64,000 nt of DNA, from the NCBI GenBank assembly GCA_022843385.1, contig JALHNT010000005.1:42000-105999 (forward strand). Reading direction: 5' to 3'. The first letter of the stretch is position 1. Each line of letters opens with the position of its first letter. The translations under genes and the position numbers were made by a program. The notes beneath the pieces were generated by a model. That model did not search any database, was not told the DNA's origin, and saw nothing but the letters and a program-made list of their open reading frames with translations. The DNA is from Anaerolineae bacterium (GTDB lineage Bacteria; Chloroflexota; Anaerolineae; Aggregatilineales; Phototrophicaceae). Of this stretch, positions 8,492 to 17,931 are shown one piece after another.

Positions 8492-10687
8492 ATGAAGCCA
8501 CTGAACGCAGACTCGGTCTATGCCCTGGTGAGCGGTTCGCATGGCGCACCCGGCGACATCCTCGGCCCACACAAGACCGGCGCAGGACAGACCATCATTC
8601 GCGCCTTCCGCCCCAACGCCGTCAATGTGGCGTTGGTCAAAACCGCCAGCGGCGACCGTATCAGCATGACACGCCTGCGCGACGAGGGCTTGTTCGAAGT
8701 GATGCTAGACGGCGAGTGGAAGCCCAATGACTATTACTTCGCTGGCACCACCTTCAACGGTCAGGAGATCACCTTCGGCGATCCCTATGCCTTTGCCTCA
8801 CAGATGACCGACTTTGATATTTACCTGCTGCGGGAAGGCAAGCATCTCTACAGCTATGAGAAGCTGGGGGCGCATGTCACCACACTGGAAGGTGTCAGCG
8901 GCGTCAACTTCGCCGTCTGGGCACCGAATGCGCTGCGCGTCAGCGTCACCGGCAACTTCAATGGCTGGGATGCGCGGACGCACCCGATGCGCAAAGTGGG
9001 CGAAAGCGGCATCTGGGAACTGTTCATCCCCGGCATTGGCGAAGGCGAAATCTACCGCTATCATCTCAAATCCACCCTCAACAACTTTCAGATCGAAAAG
9101 TCCGATCCCTACGCCTTCTACAGCGAGATGCGCCCGCGCAATGCCTCGGTGGTGTATGACATCAATGGCTATGAATGGGGCGATGCCGGCTGGATCGAGG
9201 GGCGGGCCGCGCGCAACCCCCTGCTCTCGCCGATGTCGATCTATGAAGTTCATCTCGGCTCATGGAAACGGCGCAAGGACGGGACATTCTGCAGCTACCG
9301 CGAACTGGCCGATGAGCTGGTGGCCTACGTCCGCGACATGGGCTTCACCCATATCGAGCTGATGCCGGTGGCCGAACATCCGCTGGATGCGTCGTGGGGC
9401 TATCAGGTGACCGGATACTTCGCCCCCACCAGCCGCTTCGGCACGCCTAAAGACTTCATGTACTTCGTCGATCAGTGTCATCAGAACAATATCGGCGTGA
9501 TCGTTGATTGGGTTCCGGCCCACTTCCCCAAGGATGGGCATGGCCTGAGTTACTTCGATGGCACGCATCTGTATGAACACGAAGATCGACGACGCGGCGA
9601 ACACCCCGACTGGGGGACGCTGATCTTCAATTACGGGCGTAACGAGGTGCGCAACTTCCTCGTCACCAATGCCCTGTTCTGGATGAAGATGTATCACATT
9701 GACGGACTGCGCGTCGATGCTGTGTCCTCCATGCTGTATCTCGATTTCTCGCGCCAGTCGGATCAGTGGGTGCCGAACAAATACGGCGGGCGGGAGAATC
9801 TGGAGGCCATCGACTTCCTGCGCGAAGTCAACCAGGTCACCCACACCGAATTCCCCGGAACGGTCATGATCGCTGAGGAAAGCACTTCCTGGCCGATGGT
9901 GTCGCGACCACCCTATGTCGGCGGTCTGGGATTCACCTTCAAGTGGGATATGGGCTGGATGCACGACACGCTGGAGTACATCAAGAAAGATCCAATCTAC
10001 CGTCGCTATCATCACAACCAGATTACCTTCTCGATGTTCTATGCCTTCAATGAGAACTTCATCCTGTCGCTGTCGCATGATGAAGTGGTACATATGAAAG
10101 GCTCGCTCATCAACAAGGCGGCAGGCGACTGGTGGCAGAAGTTCGCCACGCTGCGGCTGCTCTTCGGCTATCAGTACACCCACAGCGGCAAGAAGCTCAA
10201 CTTCATGGGGCAGGAATTTGGTCAGTGGCGCGAATGGAGCGAGGCGCGCGGGCTGGACTGGACGCTGCTCGATCTGCCGACGCATCAGGGGGCGCAGCGC
10301 TGGATGCGCGATCTGAACCATTTCTACAAGTCACAGCCGTGTTTCTGGGAACGCGATCTGGACTGGCAGGGATTCCAGTGGGTGGATGCCAACGATGCCG
10401 ACAACAGCACTTTCAGCTACATGCGCTTCGCCCAGGATAAGCAGGATTTTGTGCTGGTGGCGATGAACTTCACCCCCATCCCACGCCAGCATTATCGCAT
10501 CGGCGTGCCGGAGCCGGGTAATTATGCTGAACTGCTCAACAGCGATGCCGCCATCTATGGCGGGAGCAACGTCGGTAACAGCGGTGGTGTGCTGAGCAAA
10601 CCGGAACCCTGGCGCGAATGGTCGCACAGCCTGGAGATCACCATCCCGCCGCTGGGCATGGTGGTGTTCAAGCTGAAGCGGGATTAA
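8492..10687 (+). CDS. glgB: 1,4-alpha-glucan branching enzyme
   Basis: CBM48 and GH13 motifs '[12 protein letters not shown]', '[33 protein letters not shown]', '[18 protein letters not shown]', '[10 protein letters not shown]', '[15 protein letters not shown]'. Confidence 0.97.
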   Translation: MKPLNADSVYALVSGSHGAPGDILGPHKTGAGQTIIRAFRPNAVNVALVKTASGDRISMTRLRDEGLFEVMLDGEWKPNDYYFAGTTFNGQEITFGDPYAFASQMTDFDIYLLREGKHLYSYEKLGAHVTTLEGVSGVNFAVWAPNALRVSVTGNFNGWDARTHPMRKVGESGIWELFIPGIGEGEIYRYHLKSTLNNFQIEKSDPYAFYSEMRPRNASVVYDINGYEWGDAGWIEGRAARNPLLSPMSIYEVHLGSWKRRKDGTFCSYRELADELVAYVRDMGFTHIELMPVAEHPLDASWGYQVTGYFAPTSRFGTPKDFMYFVDQCHQNNIGVIVDWVPAHFPKDGHGLSYFDGTHLYEHEDRRRGEHPDWGTLIFNYGRNEVRNFLVTNALFWMKMYHIDGLRVDAVSSMLYLDFSRQSDQWVPNKYGGRENLEAIDFLREVNQVTHTEFPGTVMIAEESTSWPMVSRPPYVGGLGFTFKWDMGWMHDTLEYIKKDPIYRRYHHNQITFSMFYAFNENFILSLSHDEVVHMKGSLINKAAGDWWQKFATLRLLFGYQYTHSGKKLNFMGQEFGQWREWSEARGLDWTLLDLPTHQGAQRWMRDLNHFYKSQPCFWERDLDWQGFQWVDANDADNSTFSYMRFAQDKQDFVLVAMNFTPIPRQHYRIGVPEPGNYAELLNSDAAIYGGSNVGNSGGVLSKPEPWREWSHSLEITIPPLGMVVFKLKRD

Positions 10688-10851
10688 GCGCACGTCTGTT
10701 ACGAACATGATCAACCTGCCGCGTCATACAGGCTGGTCATGACTGCCCTTTCCACTCCAGATCTGCCTCGGATTTTCGCTTCACAGCCCCTAATCTATGG
10801 GGGGTATAAGCCGACCAAATCCGTCGTATAATCAAACATATAAGGCGAGTC

Positions 10852-11499
10852 GTGAGGTACAGTGCAGTGGTAGACCCAAATGTAGTGTATTTCCTGTTAG
10901 TGGTCGGGTTGTGGATTGCGGTGACAGCGGCCTATATCCCTGGCACCGGTGTCGTTGAAGTGGTGGCGCTGGTGGCGGTCGGCGCTGCGGTTTACATCCT
11001 GGCGAACATGCCGACCAACTGGGCCGGCGCGATCCTGTTGATGCTGGGTGTCCTCAGCTTCCTGCTCATCCCCTTCCTCAGTCAGCGCTGGGCGCGGGTG
11101 GCCGAGGCCGGTCTGCTGCTTCAGGTGGCCGGTGCCTTCACCCTGTTTCATGGGGTGCAGGTGTCGTGGTTGCTGATCGGTGTCACGGTTGGCTTGTCGA
11201 TCCTCTATCACCGGTTGGTGCTGCTGCCGGTGCTGGAACGCTCGAAAAAGCAGGTGGCCGTGATCGATGATACCACTCAGCTCGTCGGGGCCTATGGTCG
11301 CGTGGTCAAAGCCTCCAGCGCCGCCGGTCACGAGTTCGTCGGCAGCGTCAATGTGCGCGGCGAACAATGGACGGCCTACAGCGATCATCCGCTACAAATG
11401 GGCGAAGAGGTGGTGGTGGTCGAGCGTGAAGGGTTGCAGTTATTTGTGGAGAGCGTCAAGCATAAGCAGACGCCGCGTGAACAGATGGAGGGATCATAA
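10852..11499 (+). CDS. NfeD-like membrane protein
   Basis: TM helices then C-terminal OB-like 'GAYGRVVKASSAAGHEFVGSVNVRGEQWTAYSDHPLQMGEEVVVVEREGLQLFVE'; overlaps the downstream SPFH gene. Confidence 0.85.
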   Translation: MRYSAVVDPNVVYFLLVVGLWIAVTAAYIPGTGVVEVVALVAVGAAVYILANMPTNWAGAILLMLGVLSFLLIPFLSQRWARVAEAGLLLQVAGAFTLFHGVQVSWLLIGVTVGLSILYHRLVLLPVLERSKKQVAVIDDTTQLVGAYGRVVKASSAAGHEFVGSVNVRGEQWTAYSDHPLQMGEEVVVVEREGLQLFVESVKHKQTPREQMEGS

Positions 11500-12464
11500 T
11501 GGAGAATCTGAGCGAACTGTTGGGGGGGACGCAGACGACGGCGCTGCTGGTGGTGGTGATCGTCCTGGTGCTGTTCTGGGTGCTGTCGCGGCTGATCCGC
11601 ATCGTGCCAGAGACCGAACGGCTGGTGGTGCTGTCTTTAGGACGCTACGCCGGAACGCGCGGGCCGGGCATCGTGATCATCCTGCCGGTCATCGAGCAGG
11701 CGCGCAAGGTCGATATTCGCGAGCGCTTCCTTGATATTCCCTCGCAGACCGCCATCACCAAAGACAACGCCCCGATTGACATCGACTTTCTGGTGTACTA
11801 TCGCGTGGTTGACCCGATGCGGGCGACGCTGCAAATCGACAACGTGGTCAGCGCGGCGGTCAACATCGCCACGACGACCCTGCGCGCCGTCATCGGTGAC
11901 ATCTCGCTGGATGATGTGCTGGCGAAACGCGAGCAGATCAACGACACGCTGCGGATCAAGCTGGATGAGATCACCGAGCGCTGGGGCATGAAAGTGACCA
12001 CCGTCGAAATCCGCGAGATCAAGCCGCCGCGCGAAGTGCAGGATGCCATGAACCGCCAGATGAGCGCCGAGCGCGAACGCCGCGCCATGGTGACTCGCGC
12101 CAGTGGTGAACGCGAAGCCTCGATTGCCGTGGCCGAAGGCGAGAAACAGTCCGCCATCCTCCGTTCCGAAGGTCTGCGCCAGTCGAAGGTGCTGGAAGCC
12201 GAAGGTGAACGGCAGGCGCAATTGCTGCGGGCGCAGGGTTTTGCCGCCTCGCTGCAAGCCATCAACGATCAGGCCAAGGATGCTGATACGCGCACAATGG
12301 CACTGCAATATCTCGATACGCTGCGCACCGTTGGCAGCAGCCCTTCGACCAAATTCGTCATCCCGATGGAACTGATGGGGCTGGCGCAGCAGTTCACCCA
12401 GACCATTAGCCAGGCCGCCTCACACGCGCCGGTCAGCAGCAACGGTCAGAACGAAAACGCCTGA
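11499..12464 (+). CDS. SPFH/Band 7 (stomatin-like) protein
   Basis: 'RIVPETERLVVLSLGRYAGTRGPGIVIILPVIEQARKVDIRE...TTLRAVIGDISLDDVLAKREQIN...MNRQMSAERERRAMVTRASGEREASI'. Confidence 0.95.
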   Translation: MENLSELLGGTQTTALLVVVIVLVLFWVLSRLIRIVPETERLVVLSLGRYAGTRGPGIVIILPVIEQARKVDIRERFLDIPSQTAITKDNAPIDIDFLVYYRVVDPMRATLQIDNVVSAAVNIATTTLRAVIGDISLDDVLAKREQINDTLRIKLDEITERWGMKVTTVEIREIKPPREVQDAMNRQMSAERERRAMVTRASGEREASIAVAEGEKQSAILRSEGLRQSKVLEAEGERQAQLLRAQGFAASLQAINDQAKDADTRTMALQYLDTLRTVGSSPSTKFVIPMELMGLAQQFTQTISQAASHAPVSSNGQNENA

Positions 12465-12488
12465 CCCATCGTTCGACTTCTTTCCACG

Positions 12489-12518
12489 ACGGGGCGCTCA
12501 CATCTGACGCCCCGTTTT
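12489..12518 (+). terminator. Intrinsic terminator
   Basis: ACGGGGCG(12489-12496)/CGCCCCGT(12508-12515) followed by TTT. Confidence 0.75.
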
Positions 12519-12720
12519 GATTCGCCCTATCGCTTCTATCATACAAGTCAAAAAGTGCGACTCTTGTTTCACGAAGCGATGCCAATGCGCCTGTTTCTGC
12601 GGACAGGATCAGGTAGAATGGAAATGTTGACCCATCAACTCATCTCAGAACCTTCTGACAGATGTTGGGTAATTGGCACCCTGCATTTGCAAAGGCGACT
12701 ACTCGAAAGCGACGAACCTG

Positions 12721-13830
12721 ATGCTGATCGACACCCCACGGCTGCACCAACTTCTTGAGCAACAGCAGATCGACTCGCTGGTGCTGCGTTTGGGCGAAAA
12801 TCTGTTGGCGACAACCGGATACTGGCCGGTAGCCGGGCTATCGTGTGCCATCCAGACGCATACGGGAGTCACGCTCGTGATCCCCCGCCGCGAACAGGAA
12901 TTCCTCCCGTCCGAATACAGCGGCGAGCTCTTCACCTTCGAACCAGAATATGTGCCCGATGCTGAGGCAGAGCTGGCTCGGCTGGTGCGCGAGCATCTGC
13001 CAGCCGGACGAGCAGGACACGACTTCGCCTATGGCCCGCTGGCAGCCAACAATACTGCTGGCGAACTGAGACTGCCGCCGAAAGACTGGTATGCCAGGGC
13101 AGTTGGCGAGGGCGTGGAATGCAGCGCGGCGCTGGCGGCATTTCGCGCGATCAAGACTCCAGCGCAGGTCGAGAGAATCCGCCGATCACAGCGCTTTGCC
13201 CTGCGCGGCATCCAGCGGGCATGTGAGGCACTGCTGCAACCGGGCATCAAGGAAATCCAGCTTGCGGCGCGCATCGAGGCCGAGATCGAAGGGCAGTTGG
13301 GCGACGAGGACTCGCAGCGGGTGCGAGCGTTCTGCTTCGTCCAGGCCGGACTCAACAGCGCCCTGGCTGGTGATACGATCAGCATCAGCGGCAGCAACCG
13401 GCTTCAGACCGGCGATCTAGTGGTGATCGAACTGGGGACGGTGGTCGATGGCTACTGGTCGGACATCACCCGCACGGTCAGCGTAGGCGCGTCGCCCCAT
13501 CAATGGCTGCTGGATAAAGTACGAGAAGCACAAGCGGCGGCTGTAGCAGCGCTGCGCCCTGGCATAATCGGCAAGGAAGCCGATCAGGCGGCGCGGGATC
13601 TACTGGGCGATCTGAATCCATATTATCATCACAACCTCGGTCACGGCGTGGGATTTGCCTATCACGAGCCGCCTTTCCTGGGACGTCGCAGCGAGGCGGT
13701 GCTGGCGCAGGGGCAGGTGGTGACAGTCGAACCAGGCGTCTATATCAAGGGACAGGCCGGAGCACGCTGGGAAGATAATGTACTGATTACTGCCGCTGGC
13801 GCAGAAGTGCTGTCACGATTGGATGAATAA
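12721..13830 (+). CDS. M24 family metallopeptidase (Xaa-Pro peptidase-like)
   Basis: 'GDLVVIELGTVVDGYWSDITRTVSVG', 'NLGHGVGFAYHEPPFLG', 'VVTVEPGVYIKGQAGARWEDNVLIT'. Confidence 0.93.
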   Translation: MLIDTPRLHQLLEQQQIDSLVLRLGENLLATTGYWPVAGLSCAIQTHTGVTLVIPRREQEFLPSEYSGELFTFEPEYVPDAEAELARLVREHLPAGRAGHDFAYGPLAANNTAGELRLPPKDWYARAVGEGVECSAALAAFRAIKTPAQVERIRRSQRFALRGIQRACEALLQPGIKEIQLAARIEAEIEGQLGDEDSQRVRAFCFVQAGLNSALAGDTISISGSNRLQTGDLVVIELGTVVDGYWSDITRTVSVGASPHQWLLDKVREAQAAAVAALRPGIIGKEADQAARDLLGDLNPYYHHNLGHGVGFAYHEPPFLGRRSEAVLAQGQVVTVEPGVYIKGQAGARWEDNVLITAAGAEVLSRLDE

Positions 13831-13987
13831 TCCCTTTCCAGACTGGGGCCTCGCCCCCGCCGAACACACGAGAATTAACTCCCACAGTCAATCAGAAGGT
13901 CCCGGCACATGGTAGCCGCGTATTTCCCATCCACCTCACCTTTGTTATAATCCGAACATCTATTCCGTTGGGCATCCAAGCGCACAG

Positions 13988-15880
13988 GTGATGCAGATGA
14001 CGTTTCAACCCTCCGAACACATCCAGCACATCCTCGCCAGCCTGCCGATGAAGCCGGGCTGCTACCTGATGAAGGACAAGACCGGACGCATCATCTATGT
14101 CGGCAAGGCCAAGCGGCTGCGCAACCGCGTCCGCAGTTACTTCAATTCCAGCGCCGAGGGCAACGCCAAGACGATGCGGCTGCGCGAGAACATCGTCGAT
14201 ATTGAAGTCATCATCACCGAGACCGAGGTGCAGGCGCTCATCACTGAAGAGACGCTCATCAAACGTCATCAGCCCTTCTATAACATCAACCTCAAAGACG
14301 ATAAACATTACCCCTATATCAAAATCAACTGGCAGGATGATTACCCCAAAGTGGAAACCACTCGGCGGGTGGTCAAGGATGGCAGCCGCTACTTCGGGCC
14401 GTATGCGGCGATGTGGGCGGTGCAGAACACGCTGCGGACGCTGCGCCGTGCCTTCCCCTATCTGAGCTGTGACCGGGTCATCGATGGCAAGGATGAGCGC
14501 GCCTGTCTGTTCTACGACATCAAGCTGTGCAACGGCCCCTGCATCGGTGCCGTCAGCAAAGATGACTATCGTGCCATGATCAGCGAACTGATGGATGTGC
14601 TGAACGGTAAATCCGAAAGTGTCATCAAGCGCATGACCCAGGCGATGAACGATGCCGCCGAAGCGCTGCAATTCGAGCGCGCCGCCCAGTACCGCGACCA
14701 GCTCAGGGCCATCGAATACATCACCCAGCGCCACAAAGCCGTCAGCCCGACCATGACCGATCATGATGTGATCGCGTTGGCACGGGATAAGAATGATACG
14801 GCGGTGCAAATCCTGTTCATCCGCAACGGCAAGCTGATCGGCAGCGATGTCCGCATGTTGACCGGCGCGGAAGATGAGCCGGACGAGGTGGTGCTGGAGC
14901 AGTTCGTCACTCAGTTCTACAGCGATGTCGCGGAAGTGCCGGCGGAGATCATGCTGCCCAGCGAGGTGGATGGCGCGCGCATCATCGAGCAGTGGTTAAA
15001 GGACAAACGCGGCGGGCAGAAGGTGCAGATCACGGTGCCGCAGCGGGGCAACAAGCGCGACCTCATCAAGATGGCGCAGGAGAATGCCAGCGAAGGGCTG
15101 CGCATGATCCGCGAACAGTGGGAAGCGGATACCCATAAGCAGGAAGAGGCGCTGGCAGCGCTGCAGAACGAGCTGCATCTGACCACGCCGCCCAACCGCA
15201 TCGAGTGTTACGACATCAGCACCACCCAGGGGACAGCCATCGTCGCCAGCCGGGTGGTGTTCGTGCAGGGGGCACCGCGCAAGAGCGAGTACCGCCGCTT
15301 TAATATCAAGACCGTCAGCCATGCCGGGCCGGATGATTTCCAGTCGATGCGCGAAGCCCTGACGCGCCGTTTCAACCGCTGGAAGGGATCGCTGGAAGAC
15401 CCGACCCAGGTCGCCCCCGGCGCGACCGATCATGATGAGACATGGCGGTTGCTGCCCGACCTGCTGATGATCGATGGTGGCAAGGGACAACTGGGTATTG
15501 CGGTGGAAGTGCTGAAGGAATTTGATCTGTATGGCAAAGTGCCGGTGGTGTCGCTGGCGAAACAATTCGAGGAGATTTACTTCCCGGAACAATCAACCCC
15601 GCTGATCCTCAACCGTCGCAGTCCGGCGCTGTTTCTGGTGCAGCGGGTGCGCGACGAAGCCCACCGCTTCGCCATCACCAGCCATCGCAAGCAGCGCACC
15701 AAACAGGGCATGGCGAGCAAGCTGGAGCAGGTGCCGGGCATCGGCCCGACGCGGCGCAAAGCCCTGCTCAAAGCCTTCGGCAACTCGATTGATGCCATCC
15801 GCAGCGCGTCGATAGAAGACCTGATGCAGGTGCGGGGTGTGACGCAGGAGATCGCGCAATCGATCAAGGAGTTGGTGTGA
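13988..15880 (+). CDS. uvrC: Excinuclease ABC subunit C
   Basis: 'LPMKPGCYLMKDKTGRIIYVGKAKRLRNRVRSYF', UvrBC domain, 'IECYDISTTQGTAIVASRVVF', C-terminal helix-hairpin-helix 'LEQVPGIGPTRRKALLKAFGN'. Confidence 0.97.
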   Translation: MMQMTFQPSEHIQHILASLPMKPGCYLMKDKTGRIIYVGKAKRLRNRVRSYFNSSAEGNAKTMRLRENIVDIEVIITETEVQALITEETLIKRHQPFYNINLKDDKHYPYIKINWQDDYPKVETTRRVVKDGSRYFGPYAAMWAVQNTLRTLRRAFPYLSCDRVIDGKDERACLFYDIKLCNGPCIGAVSKDDYRAMISELMDVLNGKSESVIKRMTQAMNDAAEALQFERAAQYRDQLRAIEYITQRHKAVSPTMTDHDVIALARDKNDTAVQILFIRNGKLIGSDVRMLTGAEDEPDEVVLEQFVTQFYSDVAEVPAEIMLPSEVDGARIIEQWLKDKRGGQKVQITVPQRGNKRDLIKMAQENASEGLRMIREQWEADTHKQEEALAALQNELHLTTPPNRIECYDISTTQGTAIVASRVVFVQGAPRKSEYRRFNIKTVSHAGPDDFQSMREALTRRFNRWKGSLEDPTQVAPGATDHDETWRLLPDLLMIDGGKGQLGIAVEVLKEFDLYGKVPVVSLAKQFEEIYFPEQSTPLILNRRSPALFLVQRVRDEAHRFAITSHRKQRTKQGMASKLEQVPGIGPTRRKALLKAFGNSIDAIRSASIEDLMQVRGVTQEIAQSIKELV

Positions 15881-16081
15881 CGGCCTGACTCGCCCCAGTC
15901 ATCACAGCATGAGGGCAATCCTCCACAGAACCCTTATTGGATGTGACCCGCTGCGCCCATCCCCACGCAATTTCACAGCATAATTCATCATCGCAATCCA
16001 AATGCCGAGTCGTCAGCGATAAGGGTTGTAGATGGAATGCGCGCGCGTTCTCATCACCAATATTTATGAGGAGAGAATTGC

Positions 16082-17149
16082 ATGTTGAAGCTGCGAAATC
16101 TGGTGATCCTGTTATGTCTGGCTTTGCTCGTCACCCCGGCGCTGGCGCAGGATGCCCCGACGGTTGGGTTGATGAACACGGAAACTTACGGTGATATTCT
16201 GGTCGGGCCGAATGGCATGACGCTCTACACTTTCAGCCCTGATCCGCTGAATGGTAGTGTGTGTTCCGGGCGCTGCGCTGAAGCCTGGCCGCCGCTGACG
16301 GTCGAGAGCGCCGACGAACTGACCGCCGCCGAGGGCATCCCCGGGGTGCTGGGGACGTTCGAACGCGAAGATGGCACGCTCCAGGTGAGTTATAACGGAC
16401 TGGCGCTGTACTACTGGTTCCGCGATGAAGCGGTTGGCGATACCACCGGCCACCGCGTTGGACGCAACTGGTGGGTTGTCCCGCCGGCCACCGTATCGAT
16501 TGCGCCGCATCCAGAGCTGGGCAACATCCTGGTTGGACCGACAGGTATGACGCTGTATCTGTTCACCAACGATACCGAGAACACTAGCGCCTGCTATGAC
16601 CAGTGCGCTACCAACTGGCCGCCGCTGTTGGTCGAAAGCGCCGATGCCCTGGTGCCAGGCGTGAATCTGCCGGGGACCTTCGCTACCACCGAACGCACCG
16701 ATGGCACGCTTCAGGTGACCTATAACGGGATGCCGCTGTACTACTGGAAAGATGACGCGGCGATTGGTGATGCGACGGGTGAAGGCCGCGGCGATGTGTG
16801 GTATGTGATCGCGCCGGAAACGGTGGCGCTGGGCAGCAGCGATGAGCTGGGCGATTTCCTGATCTCGGCGGATGGCATGACGCTCTATATGTTCACCCGC
16901 GACACCGAAGGCGTGAGCAACTGTGCCGGCGAATGCCTGGAGAACTGGCCGGCCTACACCGTCAGCGCGGTCAACAAGCTGGTGGCTGGCATGGGCATCG
17001 AGGGCGAACTGGCGACTATCACCCGCGATGACGGCAGCCTGCAAGTGACCTATAACGGGATGCCGCTGTACTTCTGGAAAGATGACAAAGCCCCCGGCGA
17101 CGCCACCGGACAGAATGTTGGTGAGGTGTGGTTCGTCGTCGCGCCGTAA
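16082..17149 (+). CDS. Secreted protein with three COG4315-type 'secreted repeat' units
   Basis: Signal peptide, then three copies of 'G.iLvg..GMTLY.F..D....s.C...C...WPP..v......G......R.DGtLQVtYNGmPLYyW.dD...GD.tG'. Confidence 0.9.
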   Translation: MLKLRNLVILLCLALLVTPALAQDAPTVGLMNTETYGDILVGPNGMTLYTFSPDPLNGSVCSGRCAEAWPPLTVESADELTAAEGIPGVLGTFEREDGTLQVSYNGLALYYWFRDEAVGDTTGHRVGRNWWVVPPATVSIAPHPELGNILVGPTGMTLYLFTNDTENTSACYDQCATNWPPLLVESADALVPGVNLPGTFATTERTDGTLQVTYNGMPLYYWKDDAAIGDATGEGRGDVWYVIAPETVALGSSDELGDFLISADGMTLYMFTRDTEGVSNCAGECLENWPAYTVSAVNKLVAGMGIEGELATITRDDGSLQVTYNGMPLYFWKDDKAPGDATGQNVGEVWFVVAP

Positions 17150-17189
17150 AGCGCTAACCCTTTCCTTCACCGTTAGCGAGTATTGTTCG

Positions 17190-17217
17190 GCAGGGGCGCA
17201 CAGCCGTGTGTCCCTGC
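17190..17217. repeat. Short GGG(A/G)CAC..GTGTCCC hairpin
   Basis: CAGGGGCGCACAGCCGTGTGTCCCTG; similar hairpins occur at 20423-20442 and 22069-22090. Confidence 0.5.
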
Positions 17218-17309
17218 TGATCGCTGTCAATGCCGGCACATCCCTTTAGGGCGACTTCCCATCTATCTCATAAGCAGCCCTCTTTACGCGGTCAGTTGAA
17301 CACCCCAAT

Positions 17310-17850
17310 CTGATTCACACGATTCGTCAGATTCGTCAGATTCGCATCACTCCATTTTTCAATTCGTGAATCATGGAGACCCGTTTTCCCTCAAATATTG
17401 CAAAAGTTAGAAATGTTGCAACTGTTAGAACTCCTTTTTGTGCAACTACCCGTTTTGTGTCGTCGTCGTCGTCGGACAGACACCGACAAAGACGGAAAGA
17501 CAAACACAGAGGACGCAGAGAACACAGAGAGAAAGCAGAGCAAATCTGCGTAAACTTCGTCAAAGTCGTCAAAGTCGTCAAAGTCGTCAAAGTCAAAAGT
17601 GCATTTTGTGAACATTTCGGTCAATCCTGATTCAGAACGATTGGGACGAACGATTGCGCGAGCGATTCGCGAACTGTCCCCACGACAAGCATATGCCCGA
17701 TTACCCCGTAACGGGTGAACTTTTGGTAAACTTTTTGGTACGACTTAAGCCGAGCCAGCGCTAACCATTCTGCGGGAGCGGGATGGTTAAGGCTGTCGGC
17801 GGGGGGTTAGAGAAGGGTTGGGGAAAATGGGGGTTGAGGGAGCAGGATAG
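17310..17850. repeat. Intergenic repeat module, copy 2
   Basis: Same ordered blocks as 1390-2045; 3' block 17689-17848 aligns with about 1881-2040. Confidence 0.9.
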
Positions 17851-17931
17851 TTGCGCCTTGCTTTACTTCATCTATACTGATCGAAAGTGTAATCACCCAC
17901 CCGCATACGAGTGTCCTCCCAGGAGTCAGCG

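Noticed and set aside
9260-10321. 353-aa minus-strand ORF
   Set aside because: Antisense shadow of glgB.
16112-17239. 375-aa minus-strand ORF
   Set aside because: Antisense shadow of the secreted-repeat protein; no family resemblance.
17391-17624. Minus-strand ORF with 'DDFDDFDDFDDFDE' repeats, and similar ORFs at 1439-1727
   Set aside because: Translation of the (GTC)n/AAGTCGTC microsatellites within the intergenic repeat module; not a real low-complexity protein.
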